From DATJPD01 sp036394195 (GTDB lineage Bacteria > Pseudomonadota > Alphaproteobacteria > CACIAM-22H2): DNA of 57,878 bases. The position numbers were made by a program, and so were the translations under genes. Below, piece after piece: positions 7,915 to 16,501 of this stretch (within the stretch, counting starts at the first letter, position 1; every line of letters begins with the position of its first letter). The DNA is taken from NCBI GenBank assembly GCA_036394195.1, contig DASWFO010000340.1, positions 1 through 57,878 on the forward strand, in the 5' to 3' direction. Below the pieces are notes generated by a model that was given only the letters and a program-made list of their open reading frames with translations, did not search any database and was not told the DNA's origin.

Positions 7915-9957
7915 TCAGTTCTTCCGCACATCCAGATTCAACCACTCATCGACGGTGGCGCGCCAGCCCGACGGAATCAAGGCGCTCGATCCCTCGCCTT
8001 CTATAACCGCCGGCCCGTCGATCACCGCACCGACCGGCAGGGTCGCGCGGTCCCACACCGCGGTGTCGACCGTCTTGCGGTCGCGGGTGAAGTACACCGG
8101 CCGGCGACCGGCGTGCCGCGCCGGGCCCTTGGGCGCCGTCGGCTTTGGATACGGCAGCTCCTCGCCTTCGACCGATACCCGGACCTGGACGATCTCCACG
8201 ACTTCGCTCTCGCTGCGATAGGCATAGCGCCGCTCATGCTGGTCGTGGAAGGCGCGGACCAGCCGCTCGACCGCGTCCGCGGGCAGGCGGCCGGTGAACG
8301 CCTCGCCGAGATCAATCGCCAGGTCGTAGGACTGGCCGGCATAGCGCATATGGGCGAGCCAGCGCGTGGTGAGGCCCTCGGTGCGCGCGCCGGCGGCGTG
8401 CAGCTTGCCCCGCGCCGCGTCGTCCAGCGCGCTGACATAGCGGGCGAGGACGGCGGCATCCAGCGCCGCGGCCGGCCGCAAGACCATCTGCGACTCGTCC
8501 CAGCGCAGCGGACACAGCAGGAGGCCGACCGCCGAGAAGTTGCCGGCGAGATAGGGCACGATCGCACGCCGCATGCCGAGCGCCTCGGCGAGCTCGATGC
8601 CGTGGGTCGGGCCGGCGCCGCCGTAGATGAGCAGCGGCAGGGCGCGCAGATCGAGACCTTTCTCCAGCGTGTTGGCGGCGATCGCCTTCACCATGCGCGC
8701 CTGGATGATGTCGAGGCTCGAGGCAGCGGCCGTCGGTACGTCGACGGCGAGCAGCTCGCCGATCGTGTCGGCGAACGCGGCCTGGGCGAGCTCGGGCTTC
8801 AACGTGAATCCGCCCCGCCCGCCGAGTTCGGTACCGAGCCGGCCCAGCACCACGTCGGCGTCGGTGATGGTCGGGCGCTGGCCACCGCGGCCATAGCAGG
8901 CCGGCCCGGGCACCGAGCCTGCGGATTCACGGTCGACCTGGATGTAGCCGACGTGATCGACCAGCGCCAGCGAGCCACCGCCCGCGGCAACCGCGGCGAC
9001 GTCAATCATCGGTGTGCGCACCGGATAGCCGGCGATGCTGCCCTCGAACTTGTGGACGGGCCGCCCGCCCTCGACGATCCCGATGTCGAGCGAGGTGCCG
9101 CCCATGTCGATGGTGACGAGATCCGGAGCGTCGATCTGCCGGCCGAGATTGGCCGAGGCGATCACCCCGGCCGCGGGGCCGGAGTTGATCATGGTTACCG
9201 GCTTGTCGGCGGCGAGATCGGGAATCGCAAGCCCGCCCGAGGCCATCATGATGCGCGTCGCATCGACACCTTCGCCGCCGAGGCGCTGCGACAGCCGCTT
9301 CAGGTAGGGCGTCTGGATCGGCTTCAGCAGTGCGTCGAGGACCACGGTCGAGGAGCGCTCGAACTCGCGGATCTCGGGCGACACATCGCAGGACAGCGAG
9401 ACATGGACCCCCGGGAGCTCCTCGGCCACGATCTCGCCGATCCGCCGCTCGTGGGCCGGGTTGACGAACGAGAACAGGCCGCACACGGCCACGGCGCGAA
9501 CGTCCTTGCCTTTGAACGGGCGCAGCTTGCGGCGGAGATCGTCCTCGTCGAGCGTCTCGACCACTTCGCCGCGGGCACCGATCCGCTCGTTCACCTCGAT
9601 GCGGCGCTCGCGCGGCACCAGCGGCAGGGGATTGTCGATGTTGAAATCGTAGATGCCCTCGGCCGGGCGCTGGATGCGGCCGATGTCCAGCACGTCGCGG
9701 AAGCCGCGCGTGGTGAGCAGGAGGCCGCGCGGCAGCTTGCCTTCGATGATCGCGTTGGTCGCCAAGGTCGTCGCGTGATGGAGAGCGGCCACCGCGTTCC
9801 CAGCCCCCGCGACCAGGACGAGGCCGTTGACGATCGGGTTGATCGGGTCGTCGTAGTCGGTCGGCACCTTGGCCGACGTCAGCGCGCCCGTCGCCTCGTC
9901 GAGGAGGACGACGTCGGTAAACGTTCCCCCCACATCAACGCCGGCGCGCAGGCTCAT
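7915..9957 (-). CDS. hyuA: Hydantoinase A / oxoprolinase family protein (HyuA)
   Basis: A 680-residue HyuA-type subunit. The N-terminus has the actin/ASKHA phosphate-binding motif GVDVGGTFTDVV (residues 6-17). The central part carries NSGPAAGV and the second nucleotide-binding segment VTIDMGGTSLDIG, followed by ACYGRGG. The protein activates the cyclic amide with ATP for ring opening together with HyuB. Its ATG overlaps the stop of the upstream GntR gene by 4 nt (ATGA), so regulator and enzyme form one transcription unit. Length and motifs match the family, with no sign of damage. Confidence 0.92.
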   Translation of the reverse strand: MSLRAGVDVGGTFTDVVLLDEATGALTSAKVPTDYDDPINPIVNGLVLVAGAGNAVAALHHATTLATNAIIEGKLPRGLLLTTRGFRDVLDIGRIQRPAEGIYDFNIDNPLPLVPRERRIEVNERIGARGEVVETLDEDDLRRKLRPFKGKDVRAVAVCGLFSFVNPAHERRIGEIVAEELPGVHVSLSCDVSPEIREFERSSTVVLDALLKPIQTPYLKRLSQRLGGEGVDATRIMMASGGLAIPDLAADKPVTMINSGPAAGVIASANLGRQIDAPDLVTIDMGGTSLDIGIVEGGRPVHKFEGSIAGYPVRTPMIDVAAVAAGGGSLALVDHVGYIQVDRESAGSVPGPACYGRGGQRPTITDADVVLGRLGTELGGRGGFTLKPELAQAAFADTIGELLAVDVPTAAASSLDIIQARMVKAIAANTLEKGLDLRALPLLIYGGAGPTHGIELAEALGMRRAIVPYLAGNFSAVGLLLCPLRWDESQMVLRPAAALDAAVLARYVSALDDAARGKLHAAGARTEGLTTRWLAHMRYAGQSYDLAIDLGEAFTGRLPADAVERLVRAFHDQHERRYAYRSESEVVEIVQVRVSVEGEELPYPKPTAPKGPARHAGRRPVYFTRDRKTVDTAVWDRATLPVGAVIDGPAVIEGEGSSALIPSGWRATVDEWLNLDVRKN

Positions 9958-10637
9958 GACGCCACCTCGTGCTGCGAAACAGAGGCAGCCGCGCGCAACG
10001 CCGCCTCGGCCCGGCTCAAATGGACCGTCATCGCCGCCTCGGCCTTGACACCGTCCCGTGCCGCGAACGCATCGGCGAGCGCGACAAGGCCAGCCAGCGC
10101 GATGTTGCGCGTGCGGGCCTCGGACAAGGTCATCACGCGCAGGCTCTCGACATGATCGTCGTAAAGCTGGACCGCGCGGACCAGCCGCTGATTGGGAACC
10201 ATCGCCAGCCAGCCGGCGCGGAACTCGGCGTTCGCCAGCATGAAGCGCTCGATGTCGCCGACCTCGTGGGCCTTGCGGCTCTGCTCGACCGCGTCCCGCA
10301 GCGCGGCCACGCCCGCGTCGGTCGCGGCCGTCGCGGCATCGCGCACGGCCGGCGGCTCGAGCAGGCGACGCAGCTCGAAAATATGGCCGATGTCCTGCGG
10401 CGACAGGCCGGTGACGACAAAGCCGCGGCCCTGCATCTCGGCAAGCCCGTCGCGGGCGAGCAGCGCCAGCGCCTCGCGCACCGGTGTCCGCGACACGCCC
10501 AACGCCTCGGCGAGGGCGATCTCCTGCAGCCGGTCGCCAGGACGGACGCGGCCGGTCCGGATAGACTCGCGCATGCGCTCGTAGACTTGGTCGCGCAGAG
10601 CGGTGGAACGGATTAAGGGCTTAAAATCGCTGGACAT
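9954..10637 (-). CDS. GntR-family transcriptional regulator (FadR/FCD subfamily)
   Basis: A 227-residue regulator. The N-terminal winged helix-turn-helix reads GRVRPGDRLQEIALAEALGV followed by SRTPVREAL (about 30-62), diagnostic of GntR proteins. The C-terminal all-helical FCD ligand-binding domain includes FELRRLLEPPA, the metal/ligand-coordinating helix. It lies directly upstream of hyuA with a 4-nt overlap, so it probably controls hyuAB and itself in response to a carboxylate pathway intermediate. A short GTATA/TATAC inverted repeat 23 bp upstream is a good candidate operator. Confidence 0.92.
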   Translation of the reverse strand: MSSDFKPLIRSTALRDQVYERMRESIRTGRVRPGDRLQEIALAEALGVSRTPVREALALLARDGLAEMQGRGFVVTGLSPQDIGHIFELRRLLEPPAVRDAATAATDAGVAALRDAVEQSRKAHEVGDIERFMLANAEFRAGWLAMVPNQRLVRAVQLYDDHVESLRVMTLSEARTRNIALAGLVALADAFAARDGVKAEAAMTVHLSRAEAALRAAASVSQHEVAS

Positions 10638-10659
10638 AATTGGTCCGGCTGAAAGTCAC

Positions 10660-10672
10660 GTATAGCGTATAC
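10660..10672. promoter_or_regulatory. Candidate operator for the FCD-type GntR regulator
   Basis: GTATA (10660-10664), a 3-nt spacer, then TATAC (10668-10672) form a perfect inverted repeat 23 bp upstream of the GntR start. GTATAC-containing palindromes are typical binding sites of FCD-subfamily GntR proteins. Autoregulation is inferred from position and motif. Confidence 0.5.
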
Positions 10673-10735
10673 AGTCCACAGTACCCGGTCAATACCGTGG
10701 CCTCCGGGCGCTCCTTTACTCCACCGTGATATGCC

Positions 10736-11710
10736 CTACTCCGCCGTGATATGCGCGTTCCGGACCACCGGCGTCAGGACCGCCGATTGGTCGTGCAGGA
10801 AGGCCGCGAACTCCTCCGGGGTCGAGCCGCGGGCCTCGATGCCGAGGTTCTCGAACTTCGCCTGCACGTCGGGCTTGGCCATGGCCTGCCGCACGCCATT
10901 GCTCAAGAGCCGCACGATCGGGTTCGGCGTCTTCGCCGGCGCCACCAGGCCATTGAAGGCGCTCGCCTCGACCGGTTGATAGCCGGCATCGGCCATGGTC
11001 GGAACGTTCGGCAGCTTGCGCAACCGCTGCTTCGCCAGGATCGCCAACGGCCGCAGCTTGCCCTCGTCGATGTACTGCGAGACGGCGGTGATCTGGGTGA
11101 CCGCCGCGTCGACGTTGCCAGCCAGCATGTCGGTGACACCCTCGATGTTGCCGCGGTAGTGAACATTGCGCCACGTCACGCCGGCCACCGTCTGCAGGAG
11201 CTCGCTCGCGACATGGTTGATGGTGCCGACGGCATCCACCGTCACGGTAAGCCCGCCGGGGCGCTGCCGCGCGGTGTCGAAGAACGCTTTGAGGTCCCGG
11301 ACCTTGAGCGACGGCCCGGCGATCAGAAGAGTAGGCGTGAAGCTGAAGGTGCTGATCGGCGCGAACGCGGCTTCGGGATCGTAGAGGGGCTTGGCATAGA
11401 TCAGCGGCGCCAGAACCAGCCCGCTGTTGGAGCCGACCAGCAAGGTGTAGCCGTCGGCCGCGGCACGGGCCACGTAATCGCCGGCGACCATTCCGCCCGC
11501 CCCCGGTTTGTTCTCGACCACGAAGGGCTGATGCAGCGATTGCGCGAGCTGCTCGGCAATGATTCGCGCCGTCACGTCGACGTTCCCGCCGGCCGAAAAG
11601 GGCACGATCATGTGCACGGGCTTGCGCGGATAGTCCTGGGCGGCCACGGCGCTGGTGAAGCAAACGGCGGCGGCGATCAGTAAAGCAAAACGAAACATGG
11701 ATCTCTCCAC
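10736..11710 (-). CDS. Bug-family (TctC) tripartite tricarboxylate transporter receptor
   Basis: A 324-residue periplasmic receptor with a signal peptide (FALLIAAAVCFTSAVAAQ). Family hallmarks are YPRKPVHMIVPFSAGGNVDVTAR (about 27-48), KPGAGGMVAGDYVARAAADGYTL and the later NVPTMADAGY. Bug receptors feed small carboxylates or other anions to TctAB-type permeases, but no tctA/tctB is present here, as is common for this expanded family. It lies upstream of the GntR-hyuAB unit on the same strand and may scavenge a related compound. The last codons (HITAE) are followed by a short direct duplication of the same sequence downstream. Confidence 0.9.
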   Translation of the reverse strand: MERSMFRFALLIAAAVCFTSAVAAQDYPRKPVHMIVPFSAGGNVDVTARIIAEQLAQSLHQPFVVENKPGAGGMVAGDYVARAAADGYTLLVGSNSGLVLAPLIYAKPLYDPEAAFAPISTFSFTPTLLIAGPSLKVRDLKAFFDTARQRPGGLTVTVDAVGTINHVASELLQTVAGVTWRNVHYRGNIEGVTDMLAGNVDAAVTQITAVSQYIDEGKLRPLAILAKQRLRKLPNVPTMADAGYQPVEASAFNGLVAPAKTPNPIVRLLSNGVRQAMAKPDVQAKFENLGIEARGSTPEEFAAFLHDQSAVLTPVVRNAHITAE

Positions 11711-11719
11711 ATATTAGCT

Positions 11720-11817
11720 CGTCATCCCGGACAAGCGGCGAAGCCGCGCGATCCGGGATCCATGGCGCCGCTGGAACGATGGACCCCGGCTCTCACGATG
11801 TTCGGCCGGGGTGACGG
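11720..11817. repeat. Dispersed intergenic palindromic element
   Basis: The stretch starts GTCATCCCGGACAAGCGGCG and pairs it with CGATCCGGGAT, then has a second arm pair (ACCCCGGC with GCCGGGGT) ending in GTGACGG. This GTCATCCCGGA...TCCGGGAT layout is a well-known abundant intergenic repeat of alphaproteobacteria. It occupies the gap between the NodB-fold hydrolase and the Bug receptor. Confidence 0.75.
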
Positions 11818-11823
11818 TGATTT

Positions 11824-12711
11824 TCATATTAACGTCTGATCCATCAACGACAGAAAATGCGCCGCCGCTTCGGAGCGCGTGCCGATCCAGATATCATCCG
11901 CGGCCTTGGCCTGCTGCATGATCCGCTCGAACGCCAGGATGCCGGGAATGCGTCCGAACACATGCGAGTGGATGGTGGGGTCGACGCGCGCAGCCCCGGT
12001 TTCGCGGGTGCGCACATAGAACAGCCAGTCCTCGAACATCTCCACCATCATGCGCGGCGAATTGCCGTAGCGCATGGCGAGCGGCAGGTCGTTGACCTCC
12101 ATGTTGCTGGGCATCGCCACGATCGCGTGCTGGCCGAAGCGCACCAGGTACGGCAGGTCGTCGTTCAACGTGTCGCCGTGCCAGGTGAATCCCTCGTCGG
12201 CGAGCAGGCGTGCCGTGCGCGGGCTCGGCGTGCCGCGCGGACTGACCCATCCCCGCGGCCGCTTGCCGGTGGCGCGCTCGATCAGGTCGGCGGTGCGGCG
12301 GATATTCGCCCGCTCCTCCTCCTCGCTGAGATAGATCGGAATCACATCCATCGCGTAGGAATGCGCAACCACGTCATGACCGGCGTCGGCGATCGACCTC
12401 ACGATGTCCCCGTGCCGTTCGGCCATGATGCCGCTCACCATCACCGTCGCCTTGATGCCGTGATGCGCCAGCGCGTTCATGGCGCGGAAAATGCCGCGGC
12501 GGTGGCCGTATTCGGCCCAGCCGATCGCGTTGAGGTCGACCACGCCCGGCTTCAGCGGATTGCCCATCGGGCCGATCCCCGGCCATTTGCCGTCGGACCA
12601 CCATTCGAACGCGACGCGGAAGAACACCGCGATCCGCTTGCCGCCCGGCCAGCGGAAATCCGCCGGCGCCGCGACTTCGATCCCGCCGGCGTGGATATTG
12701 AGCTCGTCCAT
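11824..12711 (-). CDS. Polysaccharide deacetylase / PuuE-allantoinase-like NodB-fold hydrolase
   Basis: A 295-residue carbohydrate-esterase-4/NodB-fold protein of the PuuE-like subgroup. WPGGKRIAVFFRVAFEWW (about 21-38) replaces the classical TFDDG motif, AHSYAMD (about 120) holds the metal-region histidine, and RPRGWVSPRGTPSPRT is the conserved mid-region. There is no signal peptide, so it is cytoplasmic and acts on a small molecule rather than on cell wall. NodB-fold enzymes remove N-acyl, N-formyl or ureide groups. It sits downstream of kynA on the same strand (176 bp gap), in a cluster with hydantoinase-type genes. The substrate is unknown: allantoin-like ureides or an N-formyl compound are possibilities. 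Confidence 0.8.
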   Translation of the reverse strand: MDELNIHAGGIEVAAPADFRWPGGKRIAVFFRVAFEWWSDGKWPGIGPMGNPLKPGVVDLNAIGWAEYGHRRGIFRAMNALAHHGIKATVMVSGIMAERHGDIVRSIADAGHDVVAHSYAMDVIPIYLSEEEERANIRRTADLIERATGKRPRGWVSPRGTPSPRTARLLADEGFTWHGDTLNDDLPYLVRFGQHAIVAMPSNMEVNDLPLAMRYGNSPRMMVEMFEDWLFYVRTRETGAARVDPTIHSHVFGRIPGILAFERIMQQAKAADDIWIGTRSEAAAHFLSLMDQTLI

Positions 12712-12887
12712 TCGACTGTCCTTTTCTTGGCCGGCTCGCGGGTAGCCGCCACACCGGCCGGATATTGCCAGGGGGCGAAGCCCCCTGGGACCCCGGCCCT
12801 ACCCGCTCGCCGGCGAACGCGCCCCTGAGTTAATCGAATGGGCGCGCGTTCGGGTGACTCACGGCAATCACCCAGCCTGATATGAAT

Positions 12888-13712
12888 TTAAAGCCGCGTC
12901 CGCAAGTCCCACAGCTCGGGGAACAGGCGGATCTCCAGCAGGCCGCGCAGATAAGGCACGCCTGCCGTGCCTCCGGTACCGCGCCGGCCGCCAATGATCC
13001 GCTCGACCGTGGTCACATGCCGGAACCGCCATTGGCGGAAGTAATCCTCGAGATCGACCAGCTCCTCGGCGAGCTCGTAGAGCTCCCAATGATGCGCCGG
13101 GTCGCGATAGACCGCGATCCACGCCGCCTCGAGGGCTGGATCGACGACGTGCAGCTGCCGAAAGTCGCGCTCCGCCGTCACCGCAAACCCGCGCCGGGCG
13201 AGCAGGCGGACCGCCTCGTCGTACAGGCTGGGGGCGGCAAGCTCGGCCTCGAGCTCGGCCGCGATGTCGGCGCGGTGGCGGTGCGGCGCAATCGTCGTCG
13301 CATTTTTATTGCCCAGCACGAACTCGATCAGTCGATACTGATGAGACTGGAAGCCCGAGGCGCGCCCCAGCGAATTGCGGAAGTCGAGATATTCGCTCGG
13401 CGTCAAGGTCGAGAGCACGTCCCACGCCTGGATGAGCTGCGCCATGATTCGGCTGACCCGGGCGGCCATCTTGAACGCCGGCTGAAGGTCATCGGCGCGG
13501 ATGCGCGCGCGGGCGGCGCGCAGCTCGTGCAGCATCAGCTTCATCCATAGCTCGGTCGTCTGGTGCTGGATGATGAACAGCATCTCGTTGTGATTGTCCG
13601 AGCGCGGGTGCTGCACCGCCAGCAGCTGATCAAGCCCGAGATAGTCCCCGTAGCTCATCTCGCCGGTGAAATCGGTATGCACCCCCTCGGGCGGATGCGG
13701 CGTGTCTGCCAT
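12888..13712 (-). CDS. kynA: Tryptophan 2,3-dioxygenase
   Basis: A 274-residue heme dioxygenase that oxidises L-tryptophan to N-formylkynurenine, the first step of the kynurenine pathway. Signature segments are all present: MLFIIQHQTTELWMK (about 44-58), SGFQSHQYRLIEF with the substrate-binding arginine, the proximal heme histidine in RFRHVTTVERIIGG (H232), and the C-terminal GTGGTAGVPYL loop that closes on the substrate. Length is normal. It follows kynU by 10 bp on the same strand, so the two are co-transcribed. The formamidase gene (kynB) usually found with them is missing from the window. Confidence 0.97.
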   Translation of the reverse strand: MADTPHPPEGVHTDFTGEMSYGDYLGLDQLLAVQHPRSDNHNEMLFIIQHQTTELWMKLMLHELRAARARIRADDLQPAFKMAARVSRIMAQLIQAWDVLSTLTPSEYLDFRNSLGRASGFQSHQYRLIEFVLGNKNATTIAPHRHRADIAAELEAELAAPSLYDEAVRLLARRGFAVTAERDFRQLHVVDPALEAAWIAVYRDPAHHWELYELAEELVDLEDYFRQWRFRHVTTVERIIGGRRGTGGTAGVPYLRGLLEIRLFPELWDLRTRL

Positions 13713-13722
13713 CCTCGTCTCC

Positions 13723-14973
13723 TTAGGTGACGGTCGCGCGGCGCTTGAACTCCGGCCGGTCCCAGCCGCCGGTCTGCAGGATCTCGATCAGGGCGGCCGC
13801 GGCGTCCCAGATATCCACATAGCGCAGATAAAGCGGCGCAAAGCCGAAGCGCAGGAGGTCGGGTGCGCGAAAATCGCCGATGACCTTGCGGGCGATCAGC
13901 GCCTGCATCACGGGATAGCCGTGGGCGTGATGGAAGGAGACTTGGCTGCCGCGATGCGCCGCATCGCGCGGGCTGGCCAGGCGGAGGCCGAAGCCGGCGC
14001 CGCCCTGCTCCTCGACGAGCCGGATGAACAGATCGCCAAGCGCCATGGACTTGGCACGGAGGGCTGCAAGGTCAGCGGCGAGAACCGTGTCGACCCCGAC
14101 CTCAAGAGCCGCGAGCGACAGGACCGGCGGCGTGCCGCACAACGCGCGCGCGATGCCGGCGGCCGGGCGGAATGTCGGCCCGAAGGCAAACGGCTCCGCG
14201 TGGCCGAGCCATCCGGTCAGCGGCTGCGCGAACTCTGTCTGGTGGCGGCGCGGCACGAAGATGAAGGCGGGCGCTCCCGGCCCGCCGTTCAGGTACTTGT
14301 AGCCGCACCCGATGGCGAAGTCGGCGCCGGCGGCATTCAGGTCCACCGGCACCGCACCGGCGCTGTGCGCCAAGTCCCATAGCATGAACGCCCCACGTTC
14401 CCGCGCCGCCCGCGTGATCGCCGCCATGTCGTGCATGGCGCCGGTCCGGTAATTGACGTGAGTGAGCAGGACGCAGGCGGTCTCGCCGTCGATCGCGTCG
14501 ATGAGCCCGGCCGCGTCGGCAAGATGCAGGCGATGACGGCCGCCGAGAAGCTCGATCACGCCTTCGGCGGTGTAGAGGTCGGTCGGGAAATTATCGCGCT
14601 CCGAGAGGACCACCGTGCGCCCGGAGCGCATCCGCAGAGCCGCCGCCAGAGCCTTGAACAGGTTGATCGAGGTCGAATCCGCGACAGCCACCTCGCCGGG
14701 TTCAGCACCGATCAGCCGCGCGATCTTGTCGCCAACCTTCAGCGGCAGATCGATCCAGCCATGCCGGTTCCAGCTGGTGATGAGATCCTGCCCCCATTCG
14801 GCTTCGACCACCTCGGCAACGCGGGCCAGCACCGCTCGCGGCCGGGCCCCCAGCGAGTTGCCGTCAAGATAGATGACCTCTTCGGGCAGCGCGAACGCCG
14901 CGCGATGCCGCGCCAGGTTGTCGGCGCGGTCCAGCGCGGCGCAGTCGTCGCGAGTCGGCAGGGCCCCGGCCAT
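13723..14973 (-). CDS. kynU: Kynureninase
   Basis: A 416-residue PLP enzyme of fold type I that cleaves kynurenine to anthranilate and alanine. Hallmarks: YLDGNSLGA (35-43), the phosphate-pocket region VADSTSINLFK (98-107), the cofactor aspartate in MLWDLAHSAGA (198-207), and the Schiff-base lysine K226 in CGYKYLNGGPGAP. Length is standard. It precedes kynA by 10 bp, giving a kynUA operon for tryptophan catabolism. The upstream acyltransferase gene ends 44 bp away on the same strand and may be read through. Annotation is very secure. Confidence 0.97.
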   Translation of the reverse strand: MAGALPTRDDCAALDRADNLARHRAAFALPEEVIYLDGNSLGARPRAVLARVAEVVEAEWGQDLITSWNRHGWIDLPLKVGDKIARLIGAEPGEVAVADSTSINLFKALAAALRMRSGRTVVLSERDNFPTDLYTAEGVIELLGGRHRLHLADAAGLIDAIDGETACVLLTHVNYRTGAMHDMAAITRAARERGAFMLWDLAHSAGAVPVDLNAAGADFAIGCGYKYLNGGPGAPAFIFVPRRHQTEFAQPLTGWLGHAEPFAFGPTFRPAAGIARALCGTPPVLSLAALEVGVDTVLAADLAALRAKSMALGDLFIRLVEEQGGAGFGLRLASPRDAAHRGSQVSFHHAHGYPVMQALIARKVIGDFRAPDLLRFGFAPLYLRYVDIWDAAAALIEILQTGGWDRPEFKRRATVT

Positions 14974-15017
14974 GCCGGAGCTTCACCCGGCGGGCCGGCC
15001 GCGCGCAAGCCGCAGTG

Positions 15018-16235
15018 TCAGTCCCCGGCTTCCGCGGCGACCGGCACGCTCCACGGCTGGCGGAGCCAGGCTTCCAGGCGCGTCCCGAGCTGGATGCACG
15101 GTTCCTCGATCCAGGAATAAGACAGCTGCGCAATCGCCAGCGCGATAGCCACGGTGAAGACTTCCGTGCCGGCGAACGTCAGCAGATCGTAGTGCGCCAT
15201 GGTCCCCGGCGTGAAGACGACATAGAGCTCGTGGACCGCCACCGTCAGGATGAAATAGTGCCAGAGATAGAACGAGTACGACATCCGGCCGTTCCAGCGC
15301 AGCACCGAGTGGTCCAGCAGTCGGGACGTCCGGCGACCCTCGCCCCACACGACTAGGCTGACGATTGCAAACGCGCTGGCGCCCTGGATGAACGTCCCCG
15401 GCGCCCAATCCAACGGCTGCACGAGCGGAGTGAGCATGACCAGCCAGGCAGCGAGCGAGGCGCCGCCCACGCCGCCGGCATGACGCCTGAGGAACCGCGC
15501 GACATCGCGTCCGCGGATCTGGACCAGCATGCCGAGGTGGAAGGCAAACCAGTACCGAACGCCCACATGACTCCACATCAGCACGGACAGGCAGAGCAGC
15601 CCGCTCAGCATCGTCAGATCGGTCGCGAGGTTGCGTTCCCGCACGACCCGGTGCATCAGGGGCAGGATCGGAATCGCGCACACTTCGACGTACAGCGACC
15701 ACACGACCAGGTTCATCGACCAGGTCGCGATCGCAAAATTCCCGATCACCGACCGCGGCTTCAGCGGATTGAATATCGTCCCGTTCAGCCAATCACCAAG
15801 GAACTCGAAGCCGGTCCATGACAGCGTCGAAAGATCGATCGGGGCGCGGCCCATGAAGAACAGCCACCCCAGTGCCATGACTCCGATCATCGATGCCGTA
15901 TGCGCCGGGTACAACCGCAGGACCCGCCGTGCCATGAAGATGACGTAGGTGCGGAGGCCCTGGCCGAGCTCCTCCTTGCGGTCGAGCGAACGGGCGATCG
16001 CCAGACCGCTGATCACAAAGAACAGCATCGGCACGTTGACGCCGTCGCTGACGATCTTGGCGATGACGGCCACGAAGCCCGCCTGGTCGAAGACCGACCC
16101 GGCGTAGTCGGCTGGCACGGTGAACGCCAGGGTGTGACTGGTTGCGACCAAGAGGGCCATCAGGCCCCGCAGCGACAATATCCCATCGACAAAACCGGTC
16201 GCGCCCGACCGGCCCGATCCTGCCCGCATATCCAA
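15018..16235 (-). CDS. Acyltransferase-3 family integral membrane protein
   Basis: A 405-residue polytopic membrane protein of the acyltransferase-3 (OafA/NodX/YrhL-like) family, which moves acyl groups from cytoplasmic donors onto extracytoplasmic sugars. The start SLRGLMALLVATSHT (about 26-40) contains the conserved R..A...V...H catalytic helix, and MLFFVISGLAIARSLDRKEE (about 74-93) is the family's second signature. About ten hydrophobic helices follow. There is no C-terminal SGNH domain. Neighbouring genes (kynUA) share the strand but no obvious function. The target glycan is unknown. Confidence 0.88.
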   Translation of the reverse strand: MDMRAGSGRSGATGFVDGILSLRGLMALLVATSHTLAFTVPADYAGSVFDQAGFVAVIAKIVSDGVNVPMLFFVISGLAIARSLDRKEELGQGLRTYVIFMARRVLRLYPAHTASMIGVMALGWLFFMGRAPIDLSTLSWTGFEFLGDWLNGTIFNPLKPRSVIGNFAIATWSMNLVVWSLYVEVCAIPILPLMHRVVRERNLATDLTMLSGLLCLSVLMWSHVGVRYWFAFHLGMLVQIRGRDVARFLRRHAGGVGGASLAAWLVMLTPLVQPLDWAPGTFIQGASAFAIVSLVVWGEGRRTSRLLDHSVLRWNGRMSYSFYLWHYFILTVAVHELYVVFTPGTMAHYDLLTFAGTEVFTVAIALAIAQLSYSWIEEPCIQLGTRLEAWLRQPWSVPVAAEAGD

Positions 16236-16501
16236 CCCCTACGCGTCTCCGCGTGACAGCCAGCAGATCGCGCGTGCGGCCGACTTGCTTCAAGGGGCCG
16301 GGACCGAGCTGCCGTGCTCAACCGGACGAAACGCTCGCTTGCTTACGCTTGCTTACTCGCGGGCAGGTTGTATGAGCAAAACCGGGCGTCGTCGTGTGAT
16401 CCTTCTGTGGCCAAAAGCGTGTTTTGACCCGCCGGCCCCTTTGATGCGGCCGGTAGAACGGCCGCGCCCCGGACTTGGGGCGGGCAGAGTCAAGCAGCGG
16501 C

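Noticed and set aside
8113..10155. 680-residue plus-strand open frame antisense to hyuA and gntR
   Set aside because: It has no recognisable domain and mirrors the codon pattern of hyuA on the minus strand.
16236..16501. 266-bp gap before the acyltransferase gene, considered for a small gene
   Set aside because: It holds a short tandem (GCTTGCTTA twice near 16337) and a GC-rich hairpin, but no credible start, ribosome-binding site or protein signature.
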